From Trifolium pratense (lineage: Eukaryota > Streptophyta > Magnoliopsida > Fabales > Fabaceae), in the NCBI RefSeq assembly GCF_020283565.1, contig NC_060059.1, positions 1,495,501-1,559,500 on the forward strand: DNA of 64,000 nt. Reading direction: 5' to 3'. The position numbers and the translations under genes were made by a program. Numbering within the stretch: the first letter of the stretch is position 1; the number at the start of each line of letters is the position of its first letter. The notes beneath the pieces were generated by a model that made no database searches, was not told where the DNA came from, and was given only the letters and a program-made list of their open reading frames with translations. Below, one piece after another: positions 37,425 through 50,610 of the stretch.

Positions 37425-38054
37425 GTTTGTTTTTCTTTTTTCTTTCTTTTTCTTGTGTTACTTTTCTTCTTTGTTTAAACCTGTTGATTTTTTATATAGA
37501 AAGTTAATGATCATTTGTCTCGTGAGTTTGTTACTATGGATCATGAGAAAACATAATCATGAGATGTTGAATCATCAAACAGACATGTTTATTCATAATA
37601 CTGTAACTAGATAGCTTGGACTTTGACCACATGCAAAAATAGTAGTCATACGCGCACTATTCGTTTTGTGATGTTAATTTTTTTATATGTGAAGAATTTT
37701 ATAATTTTCAATTAGTGGTATTCTCAACAACAAATAAATCAGTGATGTGATGATATTATAATTCGTTGCAAATAAGTGCTAGTGTACGATCTACATTGCT
37801 TGTAGAAATAAGATGTATGATATTATCATGATTTGTTTTCCTATTTAATTATAATTAGGAGACCATTATAAATATATTTCAGAGTTAGTACTTGGACATT
37901 TTTGTCATCGCCATAATTATAATTCGAAGTATTTTTCCCCCTCTTCTCTCTTTATGTAAAATTAAATAATTTCAACAACATCCGTCTCTTCAAAGGAAAA
38001 GATAAAATAAAAAATGGCAGATACACATATTTTCCAATTACAGGCCTCTCATAC
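37425..38054. other. Gap between AAA-ATPase promoter and last ATR exon
   Basis: About 630 bp holding the presumed AAA-ATPase promoter/leader and, at the upper end, the intron donor after ATR exon 13 (CAG|GTATGAG at 38055/38054). I read the minus strand here for the expected final ATR exon(s) with the FATC domain and found none. Confidence 0.55.
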
Positions 38055-39170
38055 CTGTGTAAGCCTGAAAGGAACAAGCTCGGGTTTCTCCAATTGCAAA
38101 CCTTTGTCAAATAAACAACTGAAATCAACATGAACACAATCACCGCTGGTAGAATAAAAAAGAATGTTTTCACCGTGCCGGTCACCCAGACCCACAATAT
38201 GCCCAACCATGGACCAAACAGCAGTCGTGTGAGCATATGCAACACGTGCCCTGAACCACACAGCAGGCTCAGAAAATGTTGTCAAGAACCATTTGTGAAA
38301 AATAGGAGGAAACATCGGAAGAATTTTGTCCTTCAGCATCACATCCTCTGGCATTTTACCTTGGCATTGATCATAAATTCGCTTAATTTGAGGATTTGTT
38401 TTCTGACAATCAAACTTTCCACAAGTAATATATATGTCTTGAAGAATTTGTCTAAGCCCACGAGTGTGGGGTACCCACTCTACCAGACCACAGTCCTCAG
38501 TCAGAGGAACCACAGCAAATGTGCGAATATATAACTTCCTTCTACGACTTTCAGGATATTTGGAAAGCAGTCTGTTAATCATTGCTGTGAACTCCATCAT
38601 GCGAGCATCTTTGCGGAGGTCATCCTTGGGTTTGCAGAGAAACGGGCGCTCAACGCCGTCACTGCCCAGTAGAATGATCTGAAATACAAAGGCATTCATT
38701 AAGAAGATGGTACATAAAGAGATACCGAAGAGTAGACAACAATAGTATTCAGTTAAGTTCTACTGAAGACGAGACCTGCCCAGTATCTTATGTTCTTAAC
38801 CAAATAGTTTAATATGAAAAATTAATCACCACATCAATCACAGAATGGTCTGGCTGTTGGAGTTGGTACTTTGATCTTTGCAATGAGGTTGGAAATATAA
38901 GGCTGCATCATCCTGATCCACACAGTTGGGTGCTTAGATAACCCACACAGTTGGACGCAACCCTTACAAAAACTGAACATCTTTTTCTAAAAGTTGGGTG
39001 CTTAGATAACCCGCACATCATCCTGATCCACACAGCTCTTATATGCAATGCAACCACTCTCCTCTATTCAGAGAGAGACCACATAATGCTTATACAGCTA
39101 GCTACATTTTCTCAGTAGAGTCAAGTCAGCCTCTCATTAATGTACATATGCAAAAATGGTTACTAATTAT

Positions 39171-39412
39171 GGTCCTGTTTGTTTAGGATTTTTTTAAAAA
39201 TGGATTCTATAGTGTTACATGATTTTGTGTAAATAAAAATTTACAAAGAATTTTTTTATAAAAGATTCAAATAAAAATTTGGTTTGAATAGTTATTCTTA
39301 AAATGTTATTTTAGGTATTTCATGATTTTATAAGCAAAAACAATATGGTAATTTGGTCTTATGAGTTATGATGCTACTCATTTGAAATTATGTGGGAACC
39401 AAACAAATGTTG
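39171..39412. repeat. MITE-like element in ATR intron 12
   Basis: Ends 'ggtcctgtttgttt' and 'aaccaaacaaatgt' are roughly inverted (GGTcCTGTTTGTTT / AACcAAACAAA), with AT-rich inverted interior (tataaaagattcaaataaaaatt, tttataagcaaaaac). It lies within intron 38679-39506. Target duplication unclear. Confidence 0.5.
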
Positions 39413-42400
39413 AACCACCATACACATAAACAAAATTAACTGCCTACTCAAGAATCAAAGAAAAACTAAGGAGGCATATTAAGGGAGAAATTCAGTAATA
39501 GCATACTTTCTTAGGCCGCTGAAGAGATGATAGAATTTCAGCCTCGTCAGCAATGCCTGATATAGTAGGAAGATCTGTGGCAGAAAATATATTAGACATA
39601 AGTGAATCACCCAGATTCCCATCATATGCTGGAAGATTTACGGTAAGAGATTGCTGAATTGGCATTATAATTCCCAGGGGCATCATCCTCTTTAGAGCAC
39701 TAAATTCAGTAGAGAGATTAATTGTCCTTGCTCTTGACTGGCCGGCATGGAAACATAACTTGATCAAATGATCAATCAGGCTAGCAAATTGACCAAACAA
39801 AATGTTCTCATTACTTCCTGGGCTGAAACCTTTACGTGCAAGTTGTATGATTTCAGCTGCTGCTTCGCGCCTTGAACGAACAGTGGATTTTGAAACTGCA
39901 GCCATAATCCATAGGCCCTGTTGTGGGTACTGGTGGAGAACAGAGGTAATGATAGCTTTGACTAGCTTAACAATATCGGCATTTTGATGGCAAATTCTTG
40001 AAACCAATTGAGGTAGCACTGTCAACCAATGGTATTTTGGTAAATCCTTCAAACAGCCTCCCATAACACTCTCTATCTACCAAAGCAAAAGACAACACAG
40101 TAATTACTATAAATGCAGAAAGTAGTGAACAAAAAGCATGTCTACGTTTTGTAAAAAAACAAAAGAAATATCACTGTATTGAAAAAAGGAAACGAAGAGA
40201 GAAGAAAATTTCTCCACCCACCTTCTTATGCACAACCTTTAAATCCTTTTTTGACGAACCACTTCTTAGATACATGCTTCCAAAGTCAAACCATAGGGTT
40301 AATAACCTTGGAAGTGCCTGAAATAGATTCTTGTGTCCCCTGTGAAGTCCCCTTGCATAGAATAACAGCACGTCAGGAAGATAAGACCACCAACTCCACT
40401 CATTATTTAAGTTTGAAGGAACTAGTCTAGGGCCAAGTTCAACATTCTCCTCCTGGCGTTTCCTGGCATCAACAAGTACTTCATCACAATACTTGGCCAT
40501 ATAGAAGTACCCTTTCTCCCATTTAGGTTGCAGTTCCTTCACCCTGGTATAAAGACTTATTATGGCTTCCTTCTGTTTCTGCCCAGTGTAATGAGTCCAC
40601 CTTGAGTACAGAAGAAGGGTCTTTGCAATGTCTCTGTTCTCATTTGGAGCTTGACTTTCACAAACAATAGGTGGGGGATTCAGTGGTACAAGGGAAAGGC
40701 TAGTAATAGATGAAATTGCAGCAGCGCCTAAGACCTCAACAGGCATGTTCAAGAGAGACTGTTGCAGCACTGCTATGGCACCATCAGACCGACGGGTGCT
40801 CCAAAGGAGTTTTGCTTTTTCCATTTGGATGTTAGGTGCACCGGAGGCCTGGGCTTCTAAAATTGCTCTGTTGGCTGTTTCATAATGACCAGCCAAGCGA
40901 CATAGTTTTGAATATTGAAGCCAGCAGTTGCCAACTTGAGCCCCAAGACCACTTGCACCAAAAATCAATCTCCTGAAAGCCAATAGTGGCTCCCTAGCCC
41001 AGATTGATGATTGTGTAATTCGAAGTCGATTCTCCCAGTTGTCAACTAATTTAGAGAAAGCTGGATCATCTAAATGAAATGATTTTTCTAAGAAAGAGTC
41101 ATCTCCCAGAAGAGTATGGAAGTCCTCTAATTCCCGTAGAAAGTGAAGTTTTACAACAAATGGGTAGGCCCGCGTGTAAGAATCCATTCCTGCAGCAGCT
41201 AGGGAAGCAATTAGTGACATCTTCGTTAAAGCAATTTTCTCGTCAACTGAGAAGTGGTCCCTCTTCATCATTGCCTGGAGAATCTTTGCGACATTCAAGT
41301 CAAATGAAGCATTACTTTCCGAACTACTGCAAACTAAACTGTCATCTTCAGCTCCACTAAGGTACTCATCCATCAAATCCCACCTTCCAAGCCTCCAGGC
41401 AGCCTGAACACCTTGCATGCACCATGCTTTCTTGTACTGAGGAATCCTAGAAACTAAACCATCAACATGAGTGACCATGGCCTGAAGGTGGCACATGTTT
41501 AGTAAACAGTTAAGGACATCTGAATGCCTCTGAACTGAGGTTGGTTCCATCTGCAAAGCTTGTTCACAAGAAGTTAAAACATCAGCCCAATTCCCAGCCT
41601 TTTTGTTTATTAATAGCTGATCTTGTAACCTCAAAGATTTACTTAAACATGACAAGCCAGATAGTCCATCAGGCTCATCCAAACAGCTGTATATTTCCAT
41701 AAGATGTGAAACATCTTCATCTTCAAAGATACCACTCCTCTCAGCAGCAGGGTTGAAAGAGCCAGACTTTTCCCTTACATGGGACTCAAAGTACATCAAC
41801 GGCCTTGCATAAGCCTGACACCTAAAGGAAGCCCTGGCAAGAGTCACCTTTGGAATCGCAGATAGAAGCTCTGAAACATATTTACATTGTACAATGAGTT
41901 GGTCCTGGTCTGTCAAGGAAACTGGACTTTGATCCTTTGACTTTTGCTGTTTAGAAACAGATGATTGAGAAAGGGAAAGAGCAAGTTCTTGCTCAACATC
42001 ATCAACCCACTGTCCAAGATTATCAAGTAGAGTGAACACGGATTGAATACAAACTTCACTTTGACCACCACTAAATCCATGAACCGAAGCTCCGCTGTTC
42101 TCTGATGCAGCCGCATCAAGAACAGATAGGATTTCCTGTGCTATGCTGTGGCGTCCCTCCTGAGTGCCATGACAGACCGCACTAAGAACCAGGTAGGGAA
42201 GCAAATATATTGCTGTTTGCATATCATGGCGTACAATACCTTGACAAGCATTAAAGATGCTTGCACGAGATCCAGTGGCATGCAAGGTCAGTTTTTTTAT
42301 CCAAGAGAAAATCCATCTTCTAAATGACATAGATGGGTGGTAAATAGGGCCAGCAGAGGTTGAGTCCGCTACATTAGGAAGCTGAAACTTAGATGTTAAA

Positions 42401-43619
42401 CATGGGGCTATTATCTCTTTCACATAATTAGAAAACCTATCCCATAATTTCTGGCCCCTATTATTAATCTCGTTACCACCATTGGTAGTCCTGATCTTAG
42501 TTGAAGCATTCTCATCCAGTGACGCCTCACAACCAGCAAACTTAGCAACTCCTGTATAGCTAATGCAGCAGAGTCTTGAATACCAGTATCAGGTGCAGAT
42601 CTAAATGCCCGAGCTAGATGTTTGTGGATCAGCTCAAATATGAGGTCATCATCAGAGCATTGAATTTTGAAACGTTGACATGAGAAACCTTTTACCTTAG
42701 CAGGGTCAACAGCACCAAGGGCTCCAAGACAATCAGCACAGACCAACTTCAACTGCTGCCCAACTGCGGTCCTTGATTCTTCTGCACATCCTCTTAATAA
42801 CGATGTGATCAGAGAACTCAAAACATCCAAGTCTGAATCAACTTCGGCAGTGATTAGATCTGTAATATCCTTCCATCTCAAGTTCAGAAGCTTGCGAAGT
42901 TCACATGCTACCATGTACCTCACATTTAAGTTCTCGTGATTTAAACCATCAACCACATCTCGTAGTTGATCTTTCAAAGCCATTGTCCCACGAGCATCCT
43001 CAATTTCTTGGTTCACTTGCACCAATGCAGGTATACTGGGCAGTGGGGGGAACTCAGATATATGCTGCTTTAGGATAACCCTATTCTTAAAAACAAGTTC
43101 TTCTAGAATTTTTACCACTTTGTCCAAATGTATTGAGGGATTTTCTTTGTCTCTTTCCAAGAAGGGAAGAAGAGAAGCAAAAACTTGAGAAATTATATGC
43201 TTAATGCTAGATGGTGAAACTTTAGCTAATTGCTTTATGAAAAAATGCAAGACAGACAGCCCCTCCATTTGCAGTGATTCTTTACCAACAGCATGCAAGA
43301 GAAGCACCATCAGTTTTGGCACATGCGTATTAAGATTAGAACCCATCATTCTAATCAGCATCTCAATTCGGTTTAATGCTTGCTTACAAAGCAAAAAATC
43401 ATCAGAACGGAGCATTTTTTTGTTTATGATGTTAAGAAGGCGAACAAAATCTTTCCTCAAAAAGCCTGGAAGATCTTCTGCACCAGTAAGAACTTTAGCA
43501 ATGTCTTTAATCATCTGAGGTACTCTAGCTAATCTGTCAACAAACAGAAGAATAAGTGAAGGACATACAAAGCTCATGTACCCTTTGTTAGAAATATAAT
43601 ATAAAAATCATTTGTGTCT

Positions 43620-43905
43620 CTTCAACTAACAGGTTGAACTTTTGGAATAATTGGTTCACCGTTCATGATATGGTATCAAAGCATTTATAACCAAGATTTA
43701 TAGAGCCCGGTCCTTGCTCACCCCATCCATATTTTTTATAAAAAACAGTTGAATGTGAAGCTTAGGGTTGAAGAGTCTATTTGTTGTCCGTTCTTAGAGC
43801 ACGAAGGCCTCTTACTTGAGAGGGAGTGTTAAAAACAAACATATATAATTATTCATATGACTTCACCTAACAACTAAAGCTTTTGGAATTGTTGGTTCGT
43901 GCACT
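43620..43905. repeat. Dispersed repeat in ATR intron 10
   Basis: Two diverged copies of 'cttcaactaacaggttgaacttttggaataattggttc' occur near 43619 and 43860, separated by 'tatggtatcaaagc' and 'gagggagtgtta', words common at LTR ends and in legume interspersed repeats. Class undetermined. Confidence 0.4.
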
Positions 43906-44141
43906 GTTTTTTTTTTTTTTAATGGCAGTTCATGACACTGTCAATTACAATTACTTTGTTTCTTGTTAGTGCTCTGTTACTATAAGTATGGGACCTTCTT
44001 TTTACTTATGACGGAAGTTAATAGGAGTATAATGAAAGAAATGAATATGTGGAACTAACTATAATTGCTAGGCAATACCCATAGTGAAATAAACCAGTTT
44101 CTGGTAGTCAATGATGAGTGAATAAATACAATTAAATAACA

Positions 44142-44294
44142 CTCCCTTTGGTCCTTACTATAATAAATACAATAAAATTGCTTTTTAGATTCATGGAATG
44201 ATTAATGTATCTGGTCCATTTTTTAGACCAAATACATCAATCATTCTATGAATCTAAAAAGCAAATTTTTTCTTATATTAAGGACCAAAGGGAG
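44142..44294. mobile_element. 153-bp foldback MITE (Stowaway-like ends) in ATR intron 10
   Basis: Ends CTCCCTTTGGTCCTTA and TAAGGACCAAAGGGAG are perfect inverted repeats; the inner arms 'gctttttagattcatggaatgatt' and 'aatcattctatgaatctaaaaagc' also pair, so the whole element is a near-perfect hairpin with a loop around 44210-44230. The right flank is TA and the left flank CA, so a TA target duplication is only half preserved. Confidence 0.75.
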
Positions 44295-44305
44295 TAATTG
44301 CCGAT

Positions 44306-44356
44306 TTATTATTATTATTATTATTATTATTATAATAATAATAATAATAATAATAA
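44306..44356. repeat. (ATT)n/(AAT)n palindromic microsatellite
   Basis: About ten TTA units run straight into about seven TAA units, making a self-complementary microsatellite immediately beside the MITE ending at 44294. Confidence 0.9.
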
Positions 44357-47300
44357 AGTATATAACCCTTAATATAGCTAAATCTGAGGCAACAGCAACA
44401 TTTTTTCTGAGACAAACATGAATTCCAAATATTACTATCCAGATTTTACAGTTGCCACTTGCCAACCACAATGTGATCAACAAAGTGCATCCAGGAAAAA
44501 AGTGCAATCAAGTTTCAGAAGTCATCTACTTACCTTTTGCTTATCTCATCTGAATCACTATCATCCGTAAAACATACAAGTTCATCTAGAAGAGACGGTA
44601 AAGCAGCTATATATATTTCCTTCCTGTCAAAACCAAAATGTGCATGGTAAAACTGCAGAGCAGAAAGTAGCTGTTGGTCATCAGTTTGATGAAGAGCAAA
44701 AGCAAGCACTTTTGGCAGCCAATCAACTATCAGAAGCGCCACAGGGTTTACTGGAGGGTTTGGTGGAGGGTTTTGTGGAGGGTTCACACACTTGGCCAAC
44801 TCATTTAAGGTGGTAACCGCTTGACTACTATACTGCTGAGCCACCACAAGCTTTGGGAGAACAGAAGGAATCATTTTCTTGACCAGTTCTCTAGTCTCAA
44901 CACCAAAAACAGCTTCTGCAAACTCACTCACTAAGACCGGGCGGCTGGCAAGTCTCTCAGAGAGATAATCGTACAGTTCATTACGAATATGAGCATTTTT
45001 AGAAAGAATTAGTTCAAGACCTCCTTTAAGATGGAAACAACAAGATTTGTATATTAATCTTGACGCATTCATTTTCACATTCACATGGTTGCTATCAAGC
45101 TTATCAACCAACAGTATAAGAGCAGATAAGAACAGTTTGCTACCTATATCAACAGAAACCATTATTCTGCTGTACATTCCATTAAAGTCTCCAAAATATG
45201 TGGACTATCGGTGTCTATCATGCCATGTTTAACTGTATCCAAAAAAATTTGCTCCTTGCTTTTGTCTGCATCTCCAGCAAATATTAAACTCAAAATATGG
45301 TCATCCACAAAGGAACTAATATGACCGCAAAATGCATCTCTTAATTCCTTGCTCCTACAAGTCAATAGATATTTTAGACATTTTATCCATTCAAGCCTTT
45401 TATTGAGCAGAATATCGGGGGCACCATGTGCAAGGATGCGACGAATAACTTTCACACAGGAAATCTGGACATCCTCTGATGATTCATCAAAAAGAAGATT
45501 AAAAAATAAAGATTGCAGCTGCATGAAACTAGAGTCCAAACTAACTTGTGCATCTGCTCCACACATATCAGATCTACAATGATTGGAGGATGCCACTCAT
45601 TGTGATTGCGAATAATTTTTTTATCGCATTTTGAACAACTGAAACCTTGAATTAAATGTTCTATCGTCCAACTCGATATTTCACTTTTCCTCTTTAGAAA
45701 TAAGTTGCATTCGTTCGTTGGCAGACCAGATACAGCTCGTCTGCATCCATAAAGGCATGACAATAGGCCAAGAGATATAGGAAGAAGTTTCTTCGCCTCT
45801 TTATCTGTTCTTAAGTACCTGCATATTGTATGTAGAGATGTAAACAACCAGAAGATTTGTCCCTCCATTTTATTCAAAAGAAAAAACTTTCATCCTTATA
45901 CTTACTTCCATGCTACCCGGAAACTTACAAAGAACTAATACATTACTGGGAAAAAAACAAAATAGAAACTGCTTAACAATAAAGGGCAGCCATCATAAAT
46001 TTGAAACAGTGAAACCTATTTAAAACCAAATCATTTATAGGATGGGCAACTCACTAAAAGGAAAAATATTCTATCATTTAAAAGTTTGTGGTTCATAAAC
46101 TGAATCCTACTGGACTAAATAAGATTGAAAAGCAAGTTCCATGTGCATACGTGATGATTTTTGAACAGAAAATCCATCCTAGGATACAGATCCAACAGTT
46201 CAAAGGAAAGAAATTAACTTAAGAATATAATCTATGAATCAGCTCCTGCAATTCAGACATTGAAATTAATATTTGAGAAACTGAAGTTATTCATACGCCT
46301 ATATTCAAACTAACCAAACGACAAATCTGACATGTTATTGAAATCTGTATGCAAAAGCAACCACACAGTTTGCTTACTCCATCCTTTTAAAGACGGGAGG
46401 TGATATATCAAGACCAGACCACAAAACCATCACTGGCATACTAATAGCTGCTTCAGTCCTGACTTCTTCAGCTTCATCATGAAGACCCAAATCTAAAACT
46501 TCAAGAACAACTTTACTGCTCAAGCTTGGACCTAACATCGATAATACTTGAAGAGAGAGACATTTAGTTTTCCATAGCAATTGATTATCAATAACAAGGA
46601 GCGTATGAGTCCAGGGAAGTTTAAGCCCAACAAGCAAAAGGTCCACATGGCAATTCCCATCTTGTAATGTGTTGTTCTCTTTGAAAGAGGCACCTGATTG
46701 AGAGAAGTCACAAGTGACATAGATCAGGAGCATGAAATAGCAGACACCACGAACATGAAGTTTAAGTAAATTAAAGGATATATCGAGAAAAATCAGTTAG
46801 GCCCCCATATTTAGTTGCTTATTAACATATTTTCCCTCCAAGAAAAACCTAAATCACCCCTCACTTAATATGCAGAAGGGGACAAGAGGACGGTACCATA
46901 AATCTAGAATGTTATTAGCAACAAGATATTAAAGAACCCTTAAAACGAGCCATGATTGGCAAATGGTGGACTGGGCTTGGCTGTACATTATATTTAACAA
47001 GGGTCTCAATATTTACATACACATTGGATAACAACTCCACATGCAATATATTATTTGAAAGAACAAACTACTTTATTTCCAAATCAATATTATTTTCTGT
47101 TCAAGACATAAGTGGCAGTAGGTGAGAGAGGCTAAAAACGATTGTTTATTTACAAAAACTTATACCTGCCAAAATCCAAAGAATGCAATTTTGACCATTG
47201 AGAGAATGATAAGAATGCTAGCAGTCCTTATAATTTACTTGCCACCAAAGAAAATCAGATGCAAAGTAATGTAATCTAATCACCTAGGAAGAAGTATAAT

Positions 47301-48496
47301 ATCTTTATGCTAAGGAAAAAGTAGATGTTAACTCACAGAACCAATTAAGGTAAGGTCCAAAACTTACTTTTCAAAAGCAGTACGCTATGAATTCCTTCTA
47401 GGTAGGTGGAAATATCTACAGTAATCGAATTTCCTTGTTTCGCCTATAAACACAGACAACTTAGTTTATTGGAAAATAAACAAATTATGTGATAAGAATT
47501 TGCAACGGTTGCCTACCTACCTGCTCAGCTATCCAAGAAAGCCATGCAAGCATTTGCTGAAAGATTCTGACAGACAGATCACTCTCTGGATAAATAGAGA
47601 AGGCAGCGCATAGAATGCTAAGTGCAGATAAAGCAATATCTGGCCTCAAAGAACCGGATCCAACAGCCGGTGCATTTAATGATTGAACAAATGATAAGAG
47701 AGATTTATTCATATGGTTAGCATACTCTTCTACTGTTTGGCAAGTAACTATACAACTATATTTGAGTTCCACCTCAATACTGGCATCTGCAAAATCAATT
47801 TCTTCATTTAATTTTTGGCGTTTGATCTTAAGATTATCCATATCCTGAATGGACCTCTTTTGTCCATGCCTAATGCTTTCAATTGACTTGTTTTCATTTG
47901 ATCAAAGGGCTACATTCTTATTGTTTCCTTGGATTACCCCAAAATGATGTGGACCAAGAGTAGATACAGCTACTTGAAAGCACTCTATCGAAGGCAAACA
48001 TGGTTCCAGATGACAGAGTGCAGATATGAGATGCTCTGGCTTCCACACATGAGGGGGGCAAACTTGAGTAATTCTAACATAAGCACTGCATAGTGCCACC
48101 TGAAAAGAATATATTAAGTCCTCTTGATCAATTCCCTGCTTCAAATCTATAAACTTGTAGAAAGTATCTATAAAATGGGGTAAAACTTCTATGAATAGCT
48201 CTATAGTTAACTAAGCTGTTCTAACAAAAAAAAGTAAGTATCAATGTTAACCTTAAGTTGCTGGCTTTTGGTTCTCCATAGTGATCCAAAGAATACACCA
48301 ACCAAATCAGCTGCTGTTAATTTAACGATATCTTCTGGACAGCTAGAGTGGAGTGTATTGAGGCAAACACCCAACGATGAATCATAAGTCGTGTTTCTGC
48401 AGGTGAGCCCCATCTTAATCTTAATGTTGTACATTGTAAAAGACTTTGAAAAAAATATATTTAGTTTGTTTTGTTTGTATACATTAATTTCAAAAC

Positions 48497-48530
<34 letters not shown>

Positions 48531-49430
48531 GGCTAAATTGCACTTTTGGCCCCTTAAGTTTCAGAAAGTTGCGATTTTGGTCCCCTATATTTCAAAATAG
48601 CACTTTTGGCCCCCTAAGTTTCAGGAAGTTGCAATTTTGACCCCCTATGTTTTAAAATAGCACTTTTGGCCCCCTAAATTTCAAAAAGTTGCTATTTTGG
48701 CCCTATGTTTCAAAATAGCAATTTTGGCCCCCTATGTTTACCCCTTTTGCAAAATGAAAGTTCAAGACACTTTTCTAAATGGAAGTTCAAGACACTTTTC
48801 TAAATCAAAATGACATAACAAATCAAGTCATTACATATATGAAGTCATTACATAATTAAAAAGACATAACAAAAAGCACGAAGAGTTTTCAATTTCCATT
48901 GTTTCCTATTTTTGGATTTGGAATTAGGTTTTTTTTTTACGTATAGTGAAAAATCCTTTTGAATAAACGTCACGAAGTATTTGGTTAATTCTTTAGGATT
49001 TGAGATTATATATGTGTGTTAGTGAAAGAATAAATTTTTTTTTTTTGAACGTAGTGAAAGAATAAATTTAAAGCATGTGACTTCTTCCTTTTATTTTTTT
49101 ATTCTTTTAGTTTTTTTAATTATAAGATGACAAAAAAATGTTGACGTGGCAGCTGAGTCACTTAAGTGACTTTGCCATATCAACTTTGACTCGATCAAAA
49201 TTGACCTTTTGCAAAAGGGGTAAAGATAGGGGCCAAAAGTGATATTTTGAAATATAGGTGGCCAAAATCGCAACTACTGAAACTTAGGGGGCCAAAATTG
49301 CTATTTTGAAACATATGGGGCCAAAATCGCAACTTTTTGAAACTTAGGGGGCTATAAGTGCTATTTTGAAACATAAGGGGCCAAAATTGCAAGTTTCTGA
49401 AACTTAGGGGACCAAAAGTGCAATTTAGCC
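48531..49430. mobile_element. 900-bp foldback element with tandem subrepeats in ATR intron 5
   Basis: Perfect inverted ends GGCTAAATTGCACTTTTGG and CCAAAAGTGCAATTTAGCC, lying within TAA microsatellite on both sides (a TAA target duplication is therefore possible but undecidable). Each arm holds several diverged ~55-bp units of the form 'gcacttttggccccctaagtttcaggaagttgc / tttgaccccctatgtttcaaaatag', in opposite orientation in the two arms. The centre has 'gtggcagctgagtcacttaagtgactttgccatatca', itself an imperfect palindrome. No transposase. Confidence 0.75.
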
Positions 49431-50194
49431 TAATAATAATAATATAATAATAATAATATAATAATAATAATGTAATAAAAGTAACAGTTTAATCAAAAAG
49501 GAAACAGGCTTTTATAAGAAAAGCATTTTTGAGGGGCCTAACCATAGTGTACTGTTAAAAGGCCATTCATATGAGAAGAAAAAAAGCAAACATATCCAAA
49601 CCTGAAACAAGGAAGCCCCTCCTTGTCCAAATTCAAGATAGTAATTATTGAGCGGATTAAATTCTGACGAGGAATTAGTTCATAGTCTGTCACTGTTGCA
49701 ATGATGTGTACAAAGTCAAAGCATGCCTTCCAGAAAAACATAAATTGTCAGACAATTGGTATCGTTTCTGATAAAATATATGTAAAATAAGGTGGAAATA
49801 CTTGAATTTCAAATTTTCATCAACCATCACCCACCATATGCAGATCAGAATCCCCATAGCATAAAAGAGAACACGCGGAAGAAACAAAGGAAGCATGGAT
49901 CAATCCTTCAACATAGAGTGTTCCTTCAGTTAGACATTTACTGATAAGCTTCAAAATCCAAGTTGCAAAAGGTCGCAACCTGCTTTTGCCACTCAGGTCA
50001 ATCAATAAACCACAACCATCAATTGGTTTATTGGTTGGTGGAAGATCTTCAATTCCAGAGAAGCACTCAGAAAAACACTTAATCATCACCTTAGAGGATC
50101 CACTCCCACTGAGCGAAGCCGCGTGTAAAACATCTATCAATGTGAAAACAAAATAAAAGCAGTTACCAACAGAAACAGCAGTACCCGAAATTAG

Positions 50195-50610
50195 TCACCA
50201 TAAATAAGGCCTATTTGGATAAACAACTTAATTAAACACTCCTAGCATAAGCACCTATCATATAAGTGCTTATGTATAAGTTATTTCCATAACAAGATAA
50301 AATAAAGTTAAACTGTATAAATAGTCTGAAAACAAATTACAAATATGTCATAGGTTGTTTCCACAAAATGTCTCACACAAAAGCTTATGTAAGTGGATAA
50401 GTTCAAATAAGTCAATCTTCAATCGGCTGTCATATAAGCTAGTTTTCATAAGCTATTTTATAGAACATAGAACATATGAAAATAATCTGAAAACAGCTTA
50501 TGGATAAATTATAAGCTGTTTTCTTAAGTTCTCCCAAACAATTTGACACAAAAACTTATGTAAGTAGATAAACTCAAATAAGTCAATTCAAAAGTAAATA
50601 AACTCGAATG
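50195..50610. repeat. Foldback repeat in ATR intron 3
   Basis: Starts 'aaggcctatttggataaacaactta' and contains two diverged copies of 'tctgaaaacaaattacaaatatgtcataggttgtttccacaaaatgtctcacacaaaagcttatgtaagtggataa' style sequence (about 50325-50405 and 50485-50575). Same family as the repeats at 463-625 and 15960-16205. Confidence 0.55.

Noticed and set aside
41079..41360. Plus-strand frames opposite ATR exons (for example 93 aa here, 134 aa at 38130, 104 aa at 43204)
   Set aside because: Antisense shadows of strongly conserved ATR coding sequence; no family character.
44241..44507. 88-aa frame with an isoleucine run
   Set aside because: The isoleucine run is the TTA/TAA microsatellite in ATR intron 10.
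47850..47945. A ~95-nt intron that would remove the ATR TGA at 47902-47904
   Set aside because: GTAATC...CATTCAG ends exist, but the sequence is not T-rich and reads as plausible protein on both sides of the stop (NENKSIESIRHGQKRS). Kept as an alternative only.
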